A DNA stretch of 64,000 bases from Bacillota bacterium (GTDB taxonomy: Bacteria; Bacillota_A; Clostridia; Christensenellales; Aristaeellaceae): positions 62,001-126,000 of the forward strand of contig JAEZSP010000017.1 in NCBI GenBank assembly GCA_023421735.1. The letters are read 5' to 3'. Position 1 is the first letter of the stretch. The number at the start of each line of letters is the position of its first letter. Made by a program: the position numbers and the translations under genes. Below, one piece after another: positions 26,488 to 34,832 of the stretch. Under the pieces are notes generated by a model. It made no database searches. It worked only from the letters and a program-made list of their open reading frames with translations, and had not been told where the DNA came from.

Positions 26488-27615
26488 TCAATGGCGGGCT
26501 CGCTCGAACCGCTCGGCCCGCGTGCCGTCCTGCGCATCGGTAACGCCCGTGGAGTGAAAACCGAGGTTTCGCAGAATGCGGCGGGAGGCATGATTGTCGG
26601 GCGAGGTAATTGCGACGAATGTCTTCACCGTCGGATCGGACGATGCGATGCCAATCAGCATCTCCGCGAGCGAGGTGCCCAGTCCCGCGCCCCAATAGGC
26701 GGGCAGAAGGACGTATTCGATTTCCGCTTCGCACGTCTTTTCATTGACCCAGAGGGCGCACATGCCGATGTATTCCCCCGTCGCATGGAGATATGCCTTG
26801 TACTGGCCATAGCTCTCCCCCGCGTTGCGCGCGCAGATGGCATCAAAGAGGAAACGCGCTTCCTCGGGCGTGAATGTCCGGCCCATATTCATCTTCATCG
26901 CCCATTCGTCAAACACAACGCGCGTAAAAAGCTCGAAATCACCCTCAGCGAATTTGACCAGATCGATGGCGCGGGCCTGTGCGCGCAGGTCGCATGCCCG
27001 CTTTGCCGCGCGGGTGGTGATGTTCGCAACCCCATCCGCGAGGAAGCGGCGCAGGAGCGGTTCCTCAGAGGGCGTCCACAGCGAAAGGGGGATTCCGCGC
27101 GCCGCGAGCATGGCATACAGGGGTGTTTCCACGATGGAATAATGGGTATTGAGGCAGACGGCACCGGTTTCGCGCATGCCGGACTCGACGCGGGACAGGG
27201 CCTCCGCAGGCGCGATGTCCGAAAACGCGGATATGCCGGGAAACAGGAGCTCGATATTGAGGTACCAGTCCACCTTCTGTATGACATCGCATTTTTGAAC
27301 CGTGCCGGAAAAGACGAGCCGATCCGCAACGCCCATTTCCTCCGCGCACGCATAGACGGCACTTTCCAATCCGGGCTCCTTAAGGTCGCAGTTGATCTTC
27401 ATGCGCGGGTGGCCGGAAAGCGCAACGAAGGCTTCCTGAAGGGGCGTGCCGCCCCCCGATTCGTCGTGCGCGAGGATGAGCGCGCCGGTTTTTCCGCGCC
27501 GGATGTCCACCTCGAAGCAGTCGACGGGGAGCGTCAGGGCGTATCGGACAAAGGCCATGGAGTTGTCGGGCGTATTGTCGCACCCGGAATGGGCGGTGAG
27601 AAGGGTTCTTTTCAT
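26488..27615 (-). CDS. GDPD-GNAT fusion protein
   Basis: The 375-residue protein has an N-terminal GDPD barrel (about residues 1-228), plainly homologous to the next gene (TLLTAHSGCDNTPDNSMAF, CFEVDIRRGKTGALILAHDE, KINCDLKEPGLES), joined to a C-terminal GNAT acetyltransferase domain (about 232-375) with the acetyl-CoA loop LPAYWGAGLGTSLAEMLIG and the C-terminal motif DNHASRRILRNLGFHSTG. The combination suggests hydrolysis of a glycerophosphodiester and acetylation of the released alcohol or amine, but this is inference. ATG 27615 is chosen because GAAGGAG lies 7 bases upstream. It has its own terminator. Confidence 0.85.
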   Translation of the reverse strand: MKRTLLTAHSGCDNTPDNSMAFVRYALTLPVDCFEVDIRRGKTGALILAHDESGGGTPLQEAFVALSGHPRMKINCDLKEPGLESAVYACAEEMGVADRLVFSGTVQKCDVIQKVDWYLNIELLFPGISAFSDIAPAEALSRVESGMRETGAVCLNTHYSIVETPLYAMLAARGIPLSLWTPSEEPLLRRFLADGVANITTRAAKRACDLRAQARAIDLVKFAEGDFELFTRVVFDEWAMKMNMGRTFTPEEARFLFDAICARNAGESYGQYKAYLHATGEYIGMCALWVNEKTCEAEIEYVLLPAYWGAGLGTSLAEMLIGIASSDPTVKTFVAITSPDNHASRRILRNLGFHSTGVTDAQDGTRAERFERARH

Positions 27616-27656
27616 GGCGATGCTCCTTCGTTGACATAAGTTTAGCGTGTTCACGG

Positions 27657-27685
27657 TTGACAGAAGTTGTGTTCTTCCATAGAAT
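27657..27685 (+). promoter_or_regulatory. Promoter of the ABC-F gene
   Basis: TTGACA (27657-27662), 17-base spacer, TAGAAT (27680-27685); the leader is about 43 bases. Confidence 0.8.
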
Positions 27686-27734
27686 TCGATACGAGTCTAT
27701 GAAAACCTTCCGAAGCGAGGGAAAAGGAGAAGAC

Positions 27735-29336
27735 ATGTTACAGGCACAGGGAATATCCCTTCAATTCGGAGGAAGGGAACTTTTTAAGGATGTGAACGTG
27801 CAGTTCATGCCGGGCAACTGCTATGGCCTGATCGGCGCGAACGGCACGGGAAAATCGACCTTTTTGCGGATTCTGTCGGGTGAACTCGAACCCACCAAGG
27901 GCGAGATCATCATGAAGGCGGGCGAGCGACTGGCGGTTCTCCGCCAGGATCACAACGCCTTCAACGAGCATACCGCGCTCGAAACCGTTCTGATGGGACA
28001 CGAACGGCTCTACGAGATCATGATGGAAAAAGAAGAGTTGTACGAAAAGCCCGACATGGACGACGCGGACGGCATGCGGCTGGCCGAACTGGAAGCGGAA
28101 TTTGCGGAGCTGGACGGCTGGGACGCCGAACCGAACGCGCAGATGCTGCTCAACGGTCTGGGCGTGCGCGGCGACGACCACCAGACGCTGATGGGCGATT
28201 TGGATGGCCCGAAGAAGGTGAAGGTGCTCCTGGCGCAGGCGCTGTTTGCGACGCCGGACATCCTGCTGATGGATGAGCCGACCAACAACCTGGATCGCCA
28301 CGCGATCAAGTGGCTCGAGGATTTCCTGATGGACTTCCCGAACACCGTGATCGTGGTCTCGCACGACAGACACTTTCTGAACCATGTGTGTACGCACATC
28401 GTGGACATCGACTTCGGCAAGATCCAGATGTATGTGGGCAACTACGACTTCTGGTACGAATACACACAGCTGGCGACCCGGCAGGCGAAAGATCAAAAGC
28501 GGCGCAACGAGGAAAAGGCGAAGGAGCTTGAGGAGTTCATCCGCCGCTTCAGCGCGAACGCCTCCAAATCCAAGCAGGCGACGAGCCGCAAAAAGCTTCT
28601 CGACAACCTGCAAATGGAAAACTTTACGCCTTCCTCGCGCAGGTATCCGTTTGTGCACTTTGAGCAGAACCGACAGGTGGGCAACGATGTGTTGTCGGTC
28701 AACGGAATCACGAAAACCGTCGGCGGGCGCAAGGTATTAAACAACGTATCCTTCGTCGTGCGACCGGGCGACAAGATCGTGTTTGCGGGCCGGGACGAAA
28801 TCGCGCGCACGACGCTGTTTCAGATCATCATGGGCGAGCTCGAGCCGGACGAAGGGGATTACAACTGGGGCGTTACGACATCGCGCGCCTACTTCCCCGC
28901 CGACAACTCCGCATTTTTCAACGGCGTATCCCTTTCCCTGATCGACTGGCTGCGTCAGTTTTCGGAAGACCAGCACGAATCGACCATGCGCGGCTGGCTG
29001 GGACGCATGCTGTTCTCCGGCGAGGAGGCGCTCAAGGAAGCCAAGGTGCTCTCGGGCGGCGAAAAGGTGCGGTGCATGCTCGCCAAGATGATGCTCTCCG
29101 GCGCAAACGTGCTCATCATGGACGAACCCACCAACCACCTGGACCTCGAGGCCATCACCGCACTCAACGAGGGCATGGAGGATTTCAAGGGCACGATGCT
29201 CTTTGCGTCACGCGATCATCAGATCATGTCCACCGTCGCAAACCGCGTCATCGAAATCTTGCCCGACCGGCTTGTCGACCGCCCGGAGACTTACGACGAG
29301 TATGTGGAGTATCTGGAGGCGAACGCAGAGGCATAG
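27735..29336 (+). CDS. ABC-F family ATPase (YkpA/YbiT-like)
   Basis: The 533-residue soluble protein has two ABC domains without membrane segments, the ABC-F plan of ribosome-associated ATPases. Domain 1 has Walker A GANGTGKSTFL and Walker B ILLMDEPTNNLDRH, but the signature that normally reads LSGGxKxR reads LDGPKKVKVLLAQAL. Domain 2 has a degenerate Walker A (FAGRDEIARTTLFQI) with intact LSGGEKVRCMLAKMM and VLIMDEPTNHLDLE. The charged linker (about residues 250-290) fits the P-site tRNA interaction motif region. Similar degeneracy in domain 2 is known in the YkpA/YbiT branch. ATG 27735 follows AAAAGGAG. ABC-F members aid translation or confer antibiotic resistance; this branch is mostly housekeeping. 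Confidence 0.9.
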   Translation: MLQAQGISLQFGGRELFKDVNVQFMPGNCYGLIGANGTGKSTFLRILSGELEPTKGEIIMKAGERLAVLRQDHNAFNEHTALETVLMGHERLYEIMMEKEELYEKPDMDDADGMRLAELEAEFAELDGWDAEPNAQMLLNGLGVRGDDHQTLMGDLDGPKKVKVLLAQALFATPDILLMDEPTNNLDRHAIKWLEDFLMDFPNTVIVVSHDRHFLNHVCTHIVDIDFGKIQMYVGNYDFWYEYTQLATRQAKDQKRRNEEKAKELEEFIRRFSANASKSKQATSRKKLLDNLQMENFTPSSRRYPFVHFEQNRQVGNDVLSVNGITKTVGGRKVLNNVSFVVRPGDKIVFAGRDEIARTTLFQIIMGELEPDEGDYNWGVTTSRAYFPADNSAFFNGVSLSLIDWLRQFSEDQHESTMRGWLGRMLFSGEEALKEAKVLSGGEKVRCMLAKMMLSGANVLIMDEPTNHLDLEAITALNEGMEDFKGTMLFASRDHQIMSTVANRVIEILPDRLVDRPETYDEYVEYLEANAEA

Positions 29337-29347
29337 GTAGAATCCAT

Positions 29348-29394
29348 GCCGTCGCCGCGGGGAATGAATCCCCGGGACGGCGGCTGTTCTATTT
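29348..29394 (+). terminator. Possible terminator between convergent genes
   Basis: GCCGTC (29348-29353) pairs with GACGGC (29376-29381) and an inner GGGG/CCCC, with mismatches between. The tail TGTTCTATTTCTCCTT is only moderately T-rich. Confidence 0.45.
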
Positions 29395-30243
29395 CTCCTT
29401 CTTGGCGAAGCGCAGAATCGAAAGCGCGTAGAAAAGAACGGCTGCGCAGACTAGAATGAGAACGCTTACCACGGCGGAAATTTCCGTGCCGCCGATGGAA
29501 TAGCTGAGACCCATGCTGTTTTCGAAGGCGGCGGCGGTCGCGTCCGGCGCACCGGCAAAGACCTCCTTCATGGGCGCAGCCATCATGACATTGCGCATCA
29601 GGAGGGCGGCATGGGACACGGGGACGAGTTTGACGAGCATCTGGATCGCGGATGGGAGCATGCCGACCGGGAGATAAATGCCGGCAAGAAAGCCAATGAG
29701 CGTACCGACGAGGCTGCTTGCCGTGCCAAACGCCGTCTGACTTTTCAGAAACGAAACGAGGAAGGCGAGCATGGCGGTGTTGGAAAGCGCGGAAAGGAAG
29801 ATCAGCGCGATCATGGCGCCCGTCTGCGCGAGAGAAAGCGGCGTTCCGCCGCGCGCCACGATATATGCCTCCGAGAGCGCGAACGCAAGAAGCGTCATCA
29901 ACGCGCCGACGGTGAACGCAGATACGATGTAACTGCCCGCGAGCTTTCCCCGGCTGAGGGGCGAGGCCGAAAAATCCTTGATGATGTGATGGGCGCGGTC
30001 GTCGACCATGGTGCCGAACGCCCCTAAAACGGTCGTGACGGAGATGACCGCGAGAATGCCGGACATGATCCAGCTATCGGACAGCGCCTTTGCGCCGGGC
30101 ACGCCGCGAAAATCCGACATCATGACGTCGCCCAGAAACAGCATGTACAAAAGGAGAATCATCAAAACGGCGAGGAGCGAGAAGAAGACCGACGTCCGGT
30201 CTCGAAAAAAGACCTTAAGGTTGCGTTCGATCAGCGATCTCAT
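29389..30243 (-). CDS. ABC-2 type exporter permease
   Basis: The 284-residue membrane protein has six hydrophobic segments in the ABC-2 arrangement: one near the N-terminus (TSVFFSLLAVLMILLLYMLFL), a large extracytoplasmic loop, then five more helices. LIERNLKVFFRDRTSVFFS is the usual amphipathic start and GIYLPVGMLPSAIQMLVKLVPVSH the ABC-2 signature region. Its start overlaps the ATPase stop by four bases, so the two are co-translated. Such pairs export drugs, antibiotics or surface polymers; the cargo is unknown. Confidence 0.9.
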   Translation of the reverse strand: MRSLIERNLKVFFRDRTSVFFSLLAVLMILLLYMLFLGDVMMSDFRGVPGAKALSDSWIMSGILAVISVTTVLGAFGTMVDDRAHHIIKDFSASPLSRGKLAGSYIVSAFTVGALMTLLAFALSEAYIVARGGTPLSLAQTGAMIALIFLSALSNTAMLAFLVSFLKSQTAFGTASSLVGTLIGFLAGIYLPVGMLPSAIQMLVKLVPVSHAALLMRNVMMAAPMKEVFAGAPDATAAAFENSMGLSYSIGGTEISAVVSVLILVCAAVLFYALSILRFAKKEK

Positions 30244-31154
30244 GTGCGCATCTCCCTTCCCGTGATGCCGATAAAGGCGTCGTCCATGGTGCCGCGCGCA
30301 ACCTCAAAGCCGGAAACGCAAGCCCGGCATGCGTCGAGATACGCAAACGCATCCATGGTCTTTCTCAGTTTCACGACCACGCGCCCGCCGGTGCGGACAT
30401 ACTGCGCGTTCATGCCGTCCAGAATCTCCAAAAGCGCCGCCTCGTCGCTGGGATCAAGCTTAAGCGTGTCGTCTGCGTACGCCTCCCGCAGCGCAGCGGG
30501 CGTGCCCTTGGCGGCGACAAGGCCCCCGTCGATCACGACAACGTAATCGGCCTCGGCCGCTTCCTCCATGTAATGCGTGGTGAGAAACACCGTCAAACCC
30601 TGCTCGGTTTGCAGTTTGCGCACGCAGTCCCAAACGCTCCTGCGCGTCTGCGGGTCCAGGCCGGTCGTCGGCTCGTCGAGAAAGAGGATTTTGGGCGTGT
30701 GGACGAGCGCGCGGGCGATGTCTGCGCGCCGCTTCTGTCCGCCGGAGAGTTTGCCATAGGGCCTTTTCAAAAAGTCCGTCGCGTCGGCGACGCGGGCTGC
30801 CGCCCCAAGCGCCGCCACGACGGATGCGCGGGACGCATTGTAAAAACCACCGCGCACGCGCATGTTTTCCTCAACCGTCAAAAGCGGATCGAGCAGGTGA
30901 TCCTGAAACACGACGCCGATTGCGCGCCGAATTTCCGCGTCATTCTGTCCGAGCCGATACCCGTCGATCACGACCGTACCCGCGTCAGGGCGGAGAATGG
31001 TCGTCAGTATATCGATGGTGGTCGACTTGCCCGCGCCATTTGGCCCGAGAAAGGCAAAGAGCTTGCCGCGCTCGGCGTAGAAATCGATGCCCTTGACCGC
31101 CTCGACCGCGCCATATGACTTTTTGAGGCCCGAAACTTCGATCATCTGATTCAT
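30240..31154 (-). CDS. ABC exporter ATP-binding protein (DrrA-like)
   Basis: The 304-residue ATPase has Walker A GPNGAGKSTTIDIL, Q loop VFQDHLLDPLLTV, signature KLSGGQKRRADIARAL, Walker B ILFLDEPTTGLDPQT and the H loop TTHYMEEA, followed by a C-terminal DrrA-type extension (about residues 225-304). DrrA-like ATPases drive drug or lipid export with ABC-2 permeases. ATG 31154 is preferred because AGGGGAGGG precedes it by five bases; an in-frame ATG three codons on is possible. It leads a two-gene operon with the permease. Confidence 0.92.
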   Translation of the reverse strand: MNQMIEVSGLKKSYGAVEAVKGIDFYAERGKLFAFLGPNGAGKSTTIDILTTILRPDAGTVVIDGYRLGQNDAEIRRAIGVVFQDHLLDPLLTVEENMRVRGGFYNASRASVVAALGAAARVADATDFLKRPYGKLSGGQKRRADIARALVHTPKILFLDEPTTGLDPQTRRSVWDCVRKLQTEQGLTVFLTTHYMEEAAEADYVVVIDGGLVAAKGTPAALREAYADDTLKLDPSDEAALLEILDGMNAQYVRTGGRVVVKLRKTMDAFAYLDACRACVSGFEVARGTMDDAFIGITGREMRT

Positions 31155-31221
31155 CAAATCCCTCCCCTTCCATTTTAGCATGGAATCCCGCCGCGAAGGA
31201 TCAATTCGAAAACAAATCGAA

Positions 31222-31250
31222 TTGACACGCGGCACGCGATGGGAGATAAT
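31222..31250 (+). promoter_or_regulatory. Promoter of the ThrE-like operon
   Basis: TTGACA (31222-31227), 17-base spacer, GATAAT (31245-31250). The most likely start codon is a GTG only 11 bases after the -10 box. Confidence 0.8.
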
Positions 31251-31260
31251 AAACGACGGG

Positions 31261-32031
31261 GTGATTTTTACGGAACCTGCAAACGTAGATCAGGTGGCGC
31301 GAGTGGCCAAGCTCGCGGCGGAACTGATGCTGAAAAACGGTGCGGAGACGTACCGCGCGGAGGAGACGGCGCGGCACATTTGCCGCACATTCGGCTATGA
31401 TTCCGACGTGATCGCCTTCCCGACGGGGATCATGTTTCAAATCGGCCCAAACAAAGCGATGATCGCAAGGGTTTCGAAGCGGGATGTCGATTTTTTGAAG
31501 ATCGACCGGGTGAACGAAATTTCACGCGAGCTCTCGGCGGGCACCGTGGCGCTGGCGGAGGCGGAAGCGCGGCTCCATGAGATCGCGGCGCGCCGCGGCT
31601 GGGGTCTTTTTTGGCAGAGCTTGATCGCGGCGGGTTCGTCGGCGATGTTCGCCCTGATGTTTCTGGGCAGCGCGTTTGAAATTGCCGCGGCGGGCGCTTG
31701 TGCATTCGTCGCGCAAGCGGCGGTGGTAAAGCTCGACCAGGAAGCTGGCATGTCGCTTGTGAGCCTCGCGGGCGGATTTCTGACCGCCGCGAGCGCCATC
31801 CTCCTGACCGTGTTTTTCCGGATAGGGGACGTCGATAAGATCATCATATCGGCGCTGATGCCCCTCTTGCCGGGACTGGCGATGACGAACGCCATCCGCG
31901 ACGCCATGCGCGGCGACCTCGTATCCGGCGTATCGCGCGCGGGCGAGGCGCTCATCCGCGCGGTTGTGCTTGCGGCGGGTGCGGGCCTGTCCATCTCGGT
32001 GTGGATGGTGTTGGGAGGCGGCGCACGGTGA
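31261..32031 (+). CDS. Threonine/serine exporter family, N-terminal half (YjjP/DUF1212)
   Basis: The 256-residue protein begins with a soluble domain bearing LMLKNGAETYRAEETARHIC, the DUF1212/ThrE signature, and continues with about five membrane helices. In Corynebacterium ThrE both halves are one protein; in many Bacillota they are split into YjjP- and YjjB-like partners, as here. The family exports threonine/serine or, in E. coli YjjPB, succinate. The start is inferred: GTG 31261 is the only suitable codon between the predicted transcription start (about 31257) and the conserved domain, which would make the mRNA leaderless. It overlaps the partner gene by four bases (GTGA). Confidence 0.8.
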   Translation: MIFTEPANVDQVARVAKLAAELMLKNGAETYRAEETARHICRTFGYDSDVIAFPTGIMFQIGPNKAMIARVSKRDVDFLKIDRVNEISRELSAGTVALAEAEARLHEIAARRGWGLFWQSLIAAGSSAMFALMFLGSAFEIAAAGACAFVAQAAVVKLDQEAGMSLVSLAGGFLTAASAILLTVFFRIGDVDKIIISALMPLLPGLAMTNAIRDAMRGDLVSGVSRAGEALIRAVVLAAGAGLSISVWMVLGGGAR

Positions 32032-32471
32032 GCGATGTGATTCAAATGATCGGCTGTCTGTTCGCGTCGGCGCTTTTTGCGCTCCTGTTCCGGACGCCCG
32101 CCCGGCTGATTGCGCCCGCCTCGATGACCGCTGTGCTGGGTTATGCGCTGAGCCTGTGGGCAGGGGCGGAACTGGGCGCCGAATGGCTGGGGATTTTTCT
32201 GGGTTCGCTTGTGGCCGCATTGGTCGGCGAGGTATTGGCGACGCGCCTGCGCGCGCCTGCAACGATTTTTTTGACCGTGGCGATCATTCCCTTGGTGCCC
32301 GGCGCGGGGCTTTACAACACCATGCTCGCTCTGGTGCAGGGACGCTCGGCGGATGCAGCATCCGCCGGATCAAGCACAATCCTTGCGGCAGGCGGGATTG
32401 CGCTCGGGTTGTCGATCGCTGCATCGGCGGCATACGCCGTACGTCGCATGAAGAGAGGAAAACAGCAATGA
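32028..32471 (+). CDS. Threonine/serine exporter family, C-terminal half (YjjB/DUF3815)
   Basis: The 147-residue protein has four or five hydrophobic helices and the conserved tail of the ThrE fold (TIFLTVAIIPLVPGAGLYNTM), the YjjB/DUF3815 part. It begins with GTG at 32028, overlapping the YjjP-like stop by four bases, with GGGAGG nine bases upstream. It should assemble with the preceding protein into one exporter. The stop overlaps the next gene (ATGA at 32468). Confidence 0.85.
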   Translation: MSDVIQMIGCLFASALFALLFRTPARLIAPASMTAVLGYALSLWAGAELGAEWLGIFLGSLVAALVGEVLATRLRAPATIFLTVAIIPLVPGAGLYNTMLALVQGRSADAASAGSSTILAAGGIALGLSIAASAAYAVRRMKRGKQQ

Positions 32472-33430
32472 GGCGCATTTTGGCGGCAATCATGGTCCTG
32501 ACCATCGTCATGTGGACGTATCCGGCAACTGCCGAGATCGAAAAGATCAACCCCTACGTCATCAAGGCGGATGTGCGCGCCTACATGACGGAATCGGACA
32601 TCGCGCTCTACGAAAAACTGCTCGACGGCGTATTTGCGCGGGCCACGCGCGTGGATCTATCGGGCGACTACGACGCGAACCTGCGGGCGTTTGGCGCCCT
32701 GCAGGGGAATCCCTATTATTTCTTCATCGAAAAGCTGTCGTTTACATCCGACCACACGGCCGTCAATTTGACGTATGCGTATTCGGCAGAAGAGCAGACC
32801 GAAATGCGCGATTACATGGACGGGGAATACCGATCCATTCTGAACTCGATCATCACCCCGGACATGAACGATCTTGACAAGACGCTCGCGGTGTACCAAT
32901 ACTTCGGCAAGCGGATTTCATACGACTATGAATGGCTGGGCGCGCTCGACATGGCGAGCGACAAGTTTCTCTTCCCCGAAATCGAAATCTATCAGGCGCT
33001 CAAGACGAACAAAGGGGTGTGCCATTCCTATTCCTACCTGTGCGAATTCGCACTTCAGCAGTTGGGCATCGAATGCATGCGACTGTCCGGCGACGTAACG
33101 GGCACGGACGAGGGGCATATGTGGCTGGTTGTCAAACTCGACGGGCATTTCTACCACATTGACCCGACGTGGGACGACAACGGGGACACGGAGGGTCTGA
33201 CTTTTTTTGGCATGACCGACGCGGAGCGGATCGCTTCCGGCGTTGACAACTACGGCATGTCCTACGACGGGGCATACGGGGAAATCGTGTGCGATGCGAA
33301 CACATTTTCGGCTTTTCGGGGCGCGGTTGACTTCTCTTTCATCCAGGGAGATCCGCACCGCATCCTGCTTGACTATGGCGGTCACACGGTGATTTTTGAC
33401 ACCGAGGCAATGGCCGTCGTGGAGGGTTGA
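32468..33430 (+). CDS. Secreted transglutaminase-like protein
   Basis: The 320-residue protein has a signal peptide (RRILAAIMVLTIVMWTYPAT, cleavage near ATAE) and a transglutaminase-like core. The triad is visible: Cys in NKGVCHSYSYLC, His in TDEGHMWLVVKLDGHF and Asp in HIDPTWDDN. The N-terminal 100 residues (about 30-130) form a region often seen before such cores in Clostridia (DKTLAVYQYFGKRISYDYE leads into the core). These proteins may be peptidases or cross-linkers of cell-surface protein; the substrate is unknown. The start overlaps the exporter gene by four bases. The gene is in a chain of overlapping genes that includes a HAD phosphatase and a methyltransferase. Confidence 0.85.
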   Translation: MRRILAAIMVLTIVMWTYPATAEIEKINPYVIKADVRAYMTESDIALYEKLLDGVFARATRVDLSGDYDANLRAFGALQGNPYYFFIEKLSFTSDHTAVNLTYAYSAEEQTEMRDYMDGEYRSILNSIITPDMNDLDKTLAVYQYFGKRISYDYEWLGALDMASDKFLFPEIEIYQALKTNKGVCHSYSYLCEFALQQLGIECMRLSGDVTGTDEGHMWLVVKLDGHFYHIDPTWDDNGDTEGLTFFGMTDAERIASGVDNYGMSYDGAYGEIVCDANTFSAFRGAVDFSFIQGDPHRILLDYGGHTVIFDTEAMAVVEG

Positions 33431-33435
33431 TTCCC

Positions 33436-34122
33436 ATGCTGCGCGCCGTTCTGTTCGACCTGGACAATACACTTATCATGAAAAAGCCGTCCACGGTCGA
33501 GCGGCTGATGGAATTGGGTGCGGATGAAGATGCAGCCATGCGCGCCTATGCTGCGAGCGAGGCTTGGCAGGGCGCGCAGATCCTGCATGAAAACCGTACG
33601 GGCACCCGGATGGACGACGCGCAATACGCCGAACATGTCGCGCGCTGTTACGCCGGGGCGCTCGGCGGGCGCATGGATGCGGCGCGCGACGCCGTTACGG
33701 CGCGGCAGCCTGGTTCCTATGCATGCGCGCCGGGCACCGTCGAGACGCTTAGATCGGTTCAGAAGATGAGGCTTTCAATCGGCGTGGCGAGCAATAACCG
33801 CGCCGAGATTCGCGGCGTTTTGCACGAACTTGGACTCACGCCGTTTTTCGGGAGCATCACAATCTCGCAGGAGGTTGGCGTGCTGAAGCCCGATCCGCGC
33901 ATTCTCGAAATCGCGTGTGCGAGGCTCGGTGTCGCATGTGTAGAGGTGATCTACGTGGGCGACCATCCCTTTGACATTCTGTGCGCGCACGAGGCCGGCA
34001 TGAAGATCATCTGGATTCCGCCAAACCGACACTTTACCGTACCGGACGGAGTTTCCGCGCCGGAATGGATCGCACGGACGATTGGGGAGGTGCCGAATCT
34101 CATTCGGCAGATGCTGACATGA
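33436..34122 (+). CDS. HAD-superfamily hydrolase
   Basis: The 228-residue protein is a HAD phosphatase of the subfamily with a helical cap: motif I FDLDNTLI, motif II GVASNNR, motif III VLKPDPRIL, motif IV VGDHPFDI, which are the usual positions. HAD enzymes of this size dephosphorylate small molecules (phosphoglycolate-like or sugar phosphates); the substrate is unknown. ATG 33436 follows GGAGGG by ten bases. It starts five bases after the transglutaminase-like gene and overlaps the methyltransferase gene by four bases. Confidence 0.85.
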   Translation: MLRAVLFDLDNTLIMKKPSTVERLMELGADEDAAMRAYAASEAWQGAQILHENRTGTRMDDAQYAEHVARCYAGALGGRMDAARDAVTARQPGSYACAPGTVETLRSVQKMRLSIGVASNNRAEIRGVLHELGLTPFFGSITISQEVGVLKPDPRILEIACARLGVACVEVIYVGDHPFDILCAHEAGMKIIWIPPNRHFTVPDGVSAPEWIARTIGEVPNLIRQMLT

Positions 34123-34832
34123 AGGAAAACAAGTATGACGAGCAGACCTTTTTTGATCAGTACGCGCGGATGGCGCGCTCACAAAGGGGCCTGAAGGCCG
34201 CGGGCGAGTGGAAGTCACTCGAAAAAATACTGCCGGACTTTGCGGGAAAGCGCGTGCTCGATCTGGGATGCGGGTACGGGTGGCACTGCGTGTATGCGGC
34301 GGAGCACGGCGCGGCGTCGGTCCTGGGAACGGACATATCGGAAAAAATGCTCGATGTGGCGCGCCAAAAGACGCGCGCGCCCGTTGTGACATACGAGCGC
34401 GCCGCCATGGAGGATTTGCAATTTGCGTCGGGGCATTTTGATGCTGTTTTGAGCTCGTTGGCGCTTCACTACGTCGCGGACTACAAAGCGCTTGTGGACC
34501 GCGTGTACGAATGGCTCACGCCGGGCGGTGATTTCGTGTTTTCCGTGGAGCATCCCGTCTTCACCGCACAGGGAACACAGGACTGGGTGTACGGCCAAAA
34601 CGGCGAGATCCTCCATTTCCCGGTGGACAATTATTCCCTTGAGGGTCCGCGCGATGCGGTGTTCCTCGGCGAACACGTGCGCAAATACCACCGCACGCTG
34701 ACGGGATACCTCGAAACGCTGCTGGCACGCGGGTTCCAATTGCGCCATGTCGTGGAGCCCGTGCCGCCGGCGGAATATCCGAACGAGCTGCGCAGGCCCA
34801 TGATGCTGCTCGTCGCGGCACACAAGAGCTGA
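34119..34832 (+). CDS. Class I SAM-dependent methyltransferase
   Basis: The 237-residue protein has methyltransferase motif I VLDLGCGYGWHCVYAAEHGA, motif II ASVLGTDIS, and LSSLALHYVADYKALVDRV followed by LTPGGDFVFSVEHPV (motifs III-IV); the helical tail is of the UbiE/BioC-like type. The substrate is unknown. ATG 34119 overlaps the HAD stop by four bases and there is no need for another Shine-Dalgarno. It ends one base before the stop of the convergent GH140-like gene. Confidence 0.85.
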   Translation: MKENKYDEQTFFDQYARMARSQRGLKAAGEWKSLEKILPDFAGKRVLDLGCGYGWHCVYAAEHGAASVLGTDISEKMLDVARQKTRAPVVTYERAAMEDLQFASGHFDAVLSSLALHYVADYKALVDRVYEWLTPGGDFVFSVEHPVFTAQGTQDWVYGQNGEILHFPVDNYSLEGPRDAVFLGEHVRKYHRTLTGYLETLLARGFQLRHVVEPVPPAEYPNELRRPMMLLVAAHKS

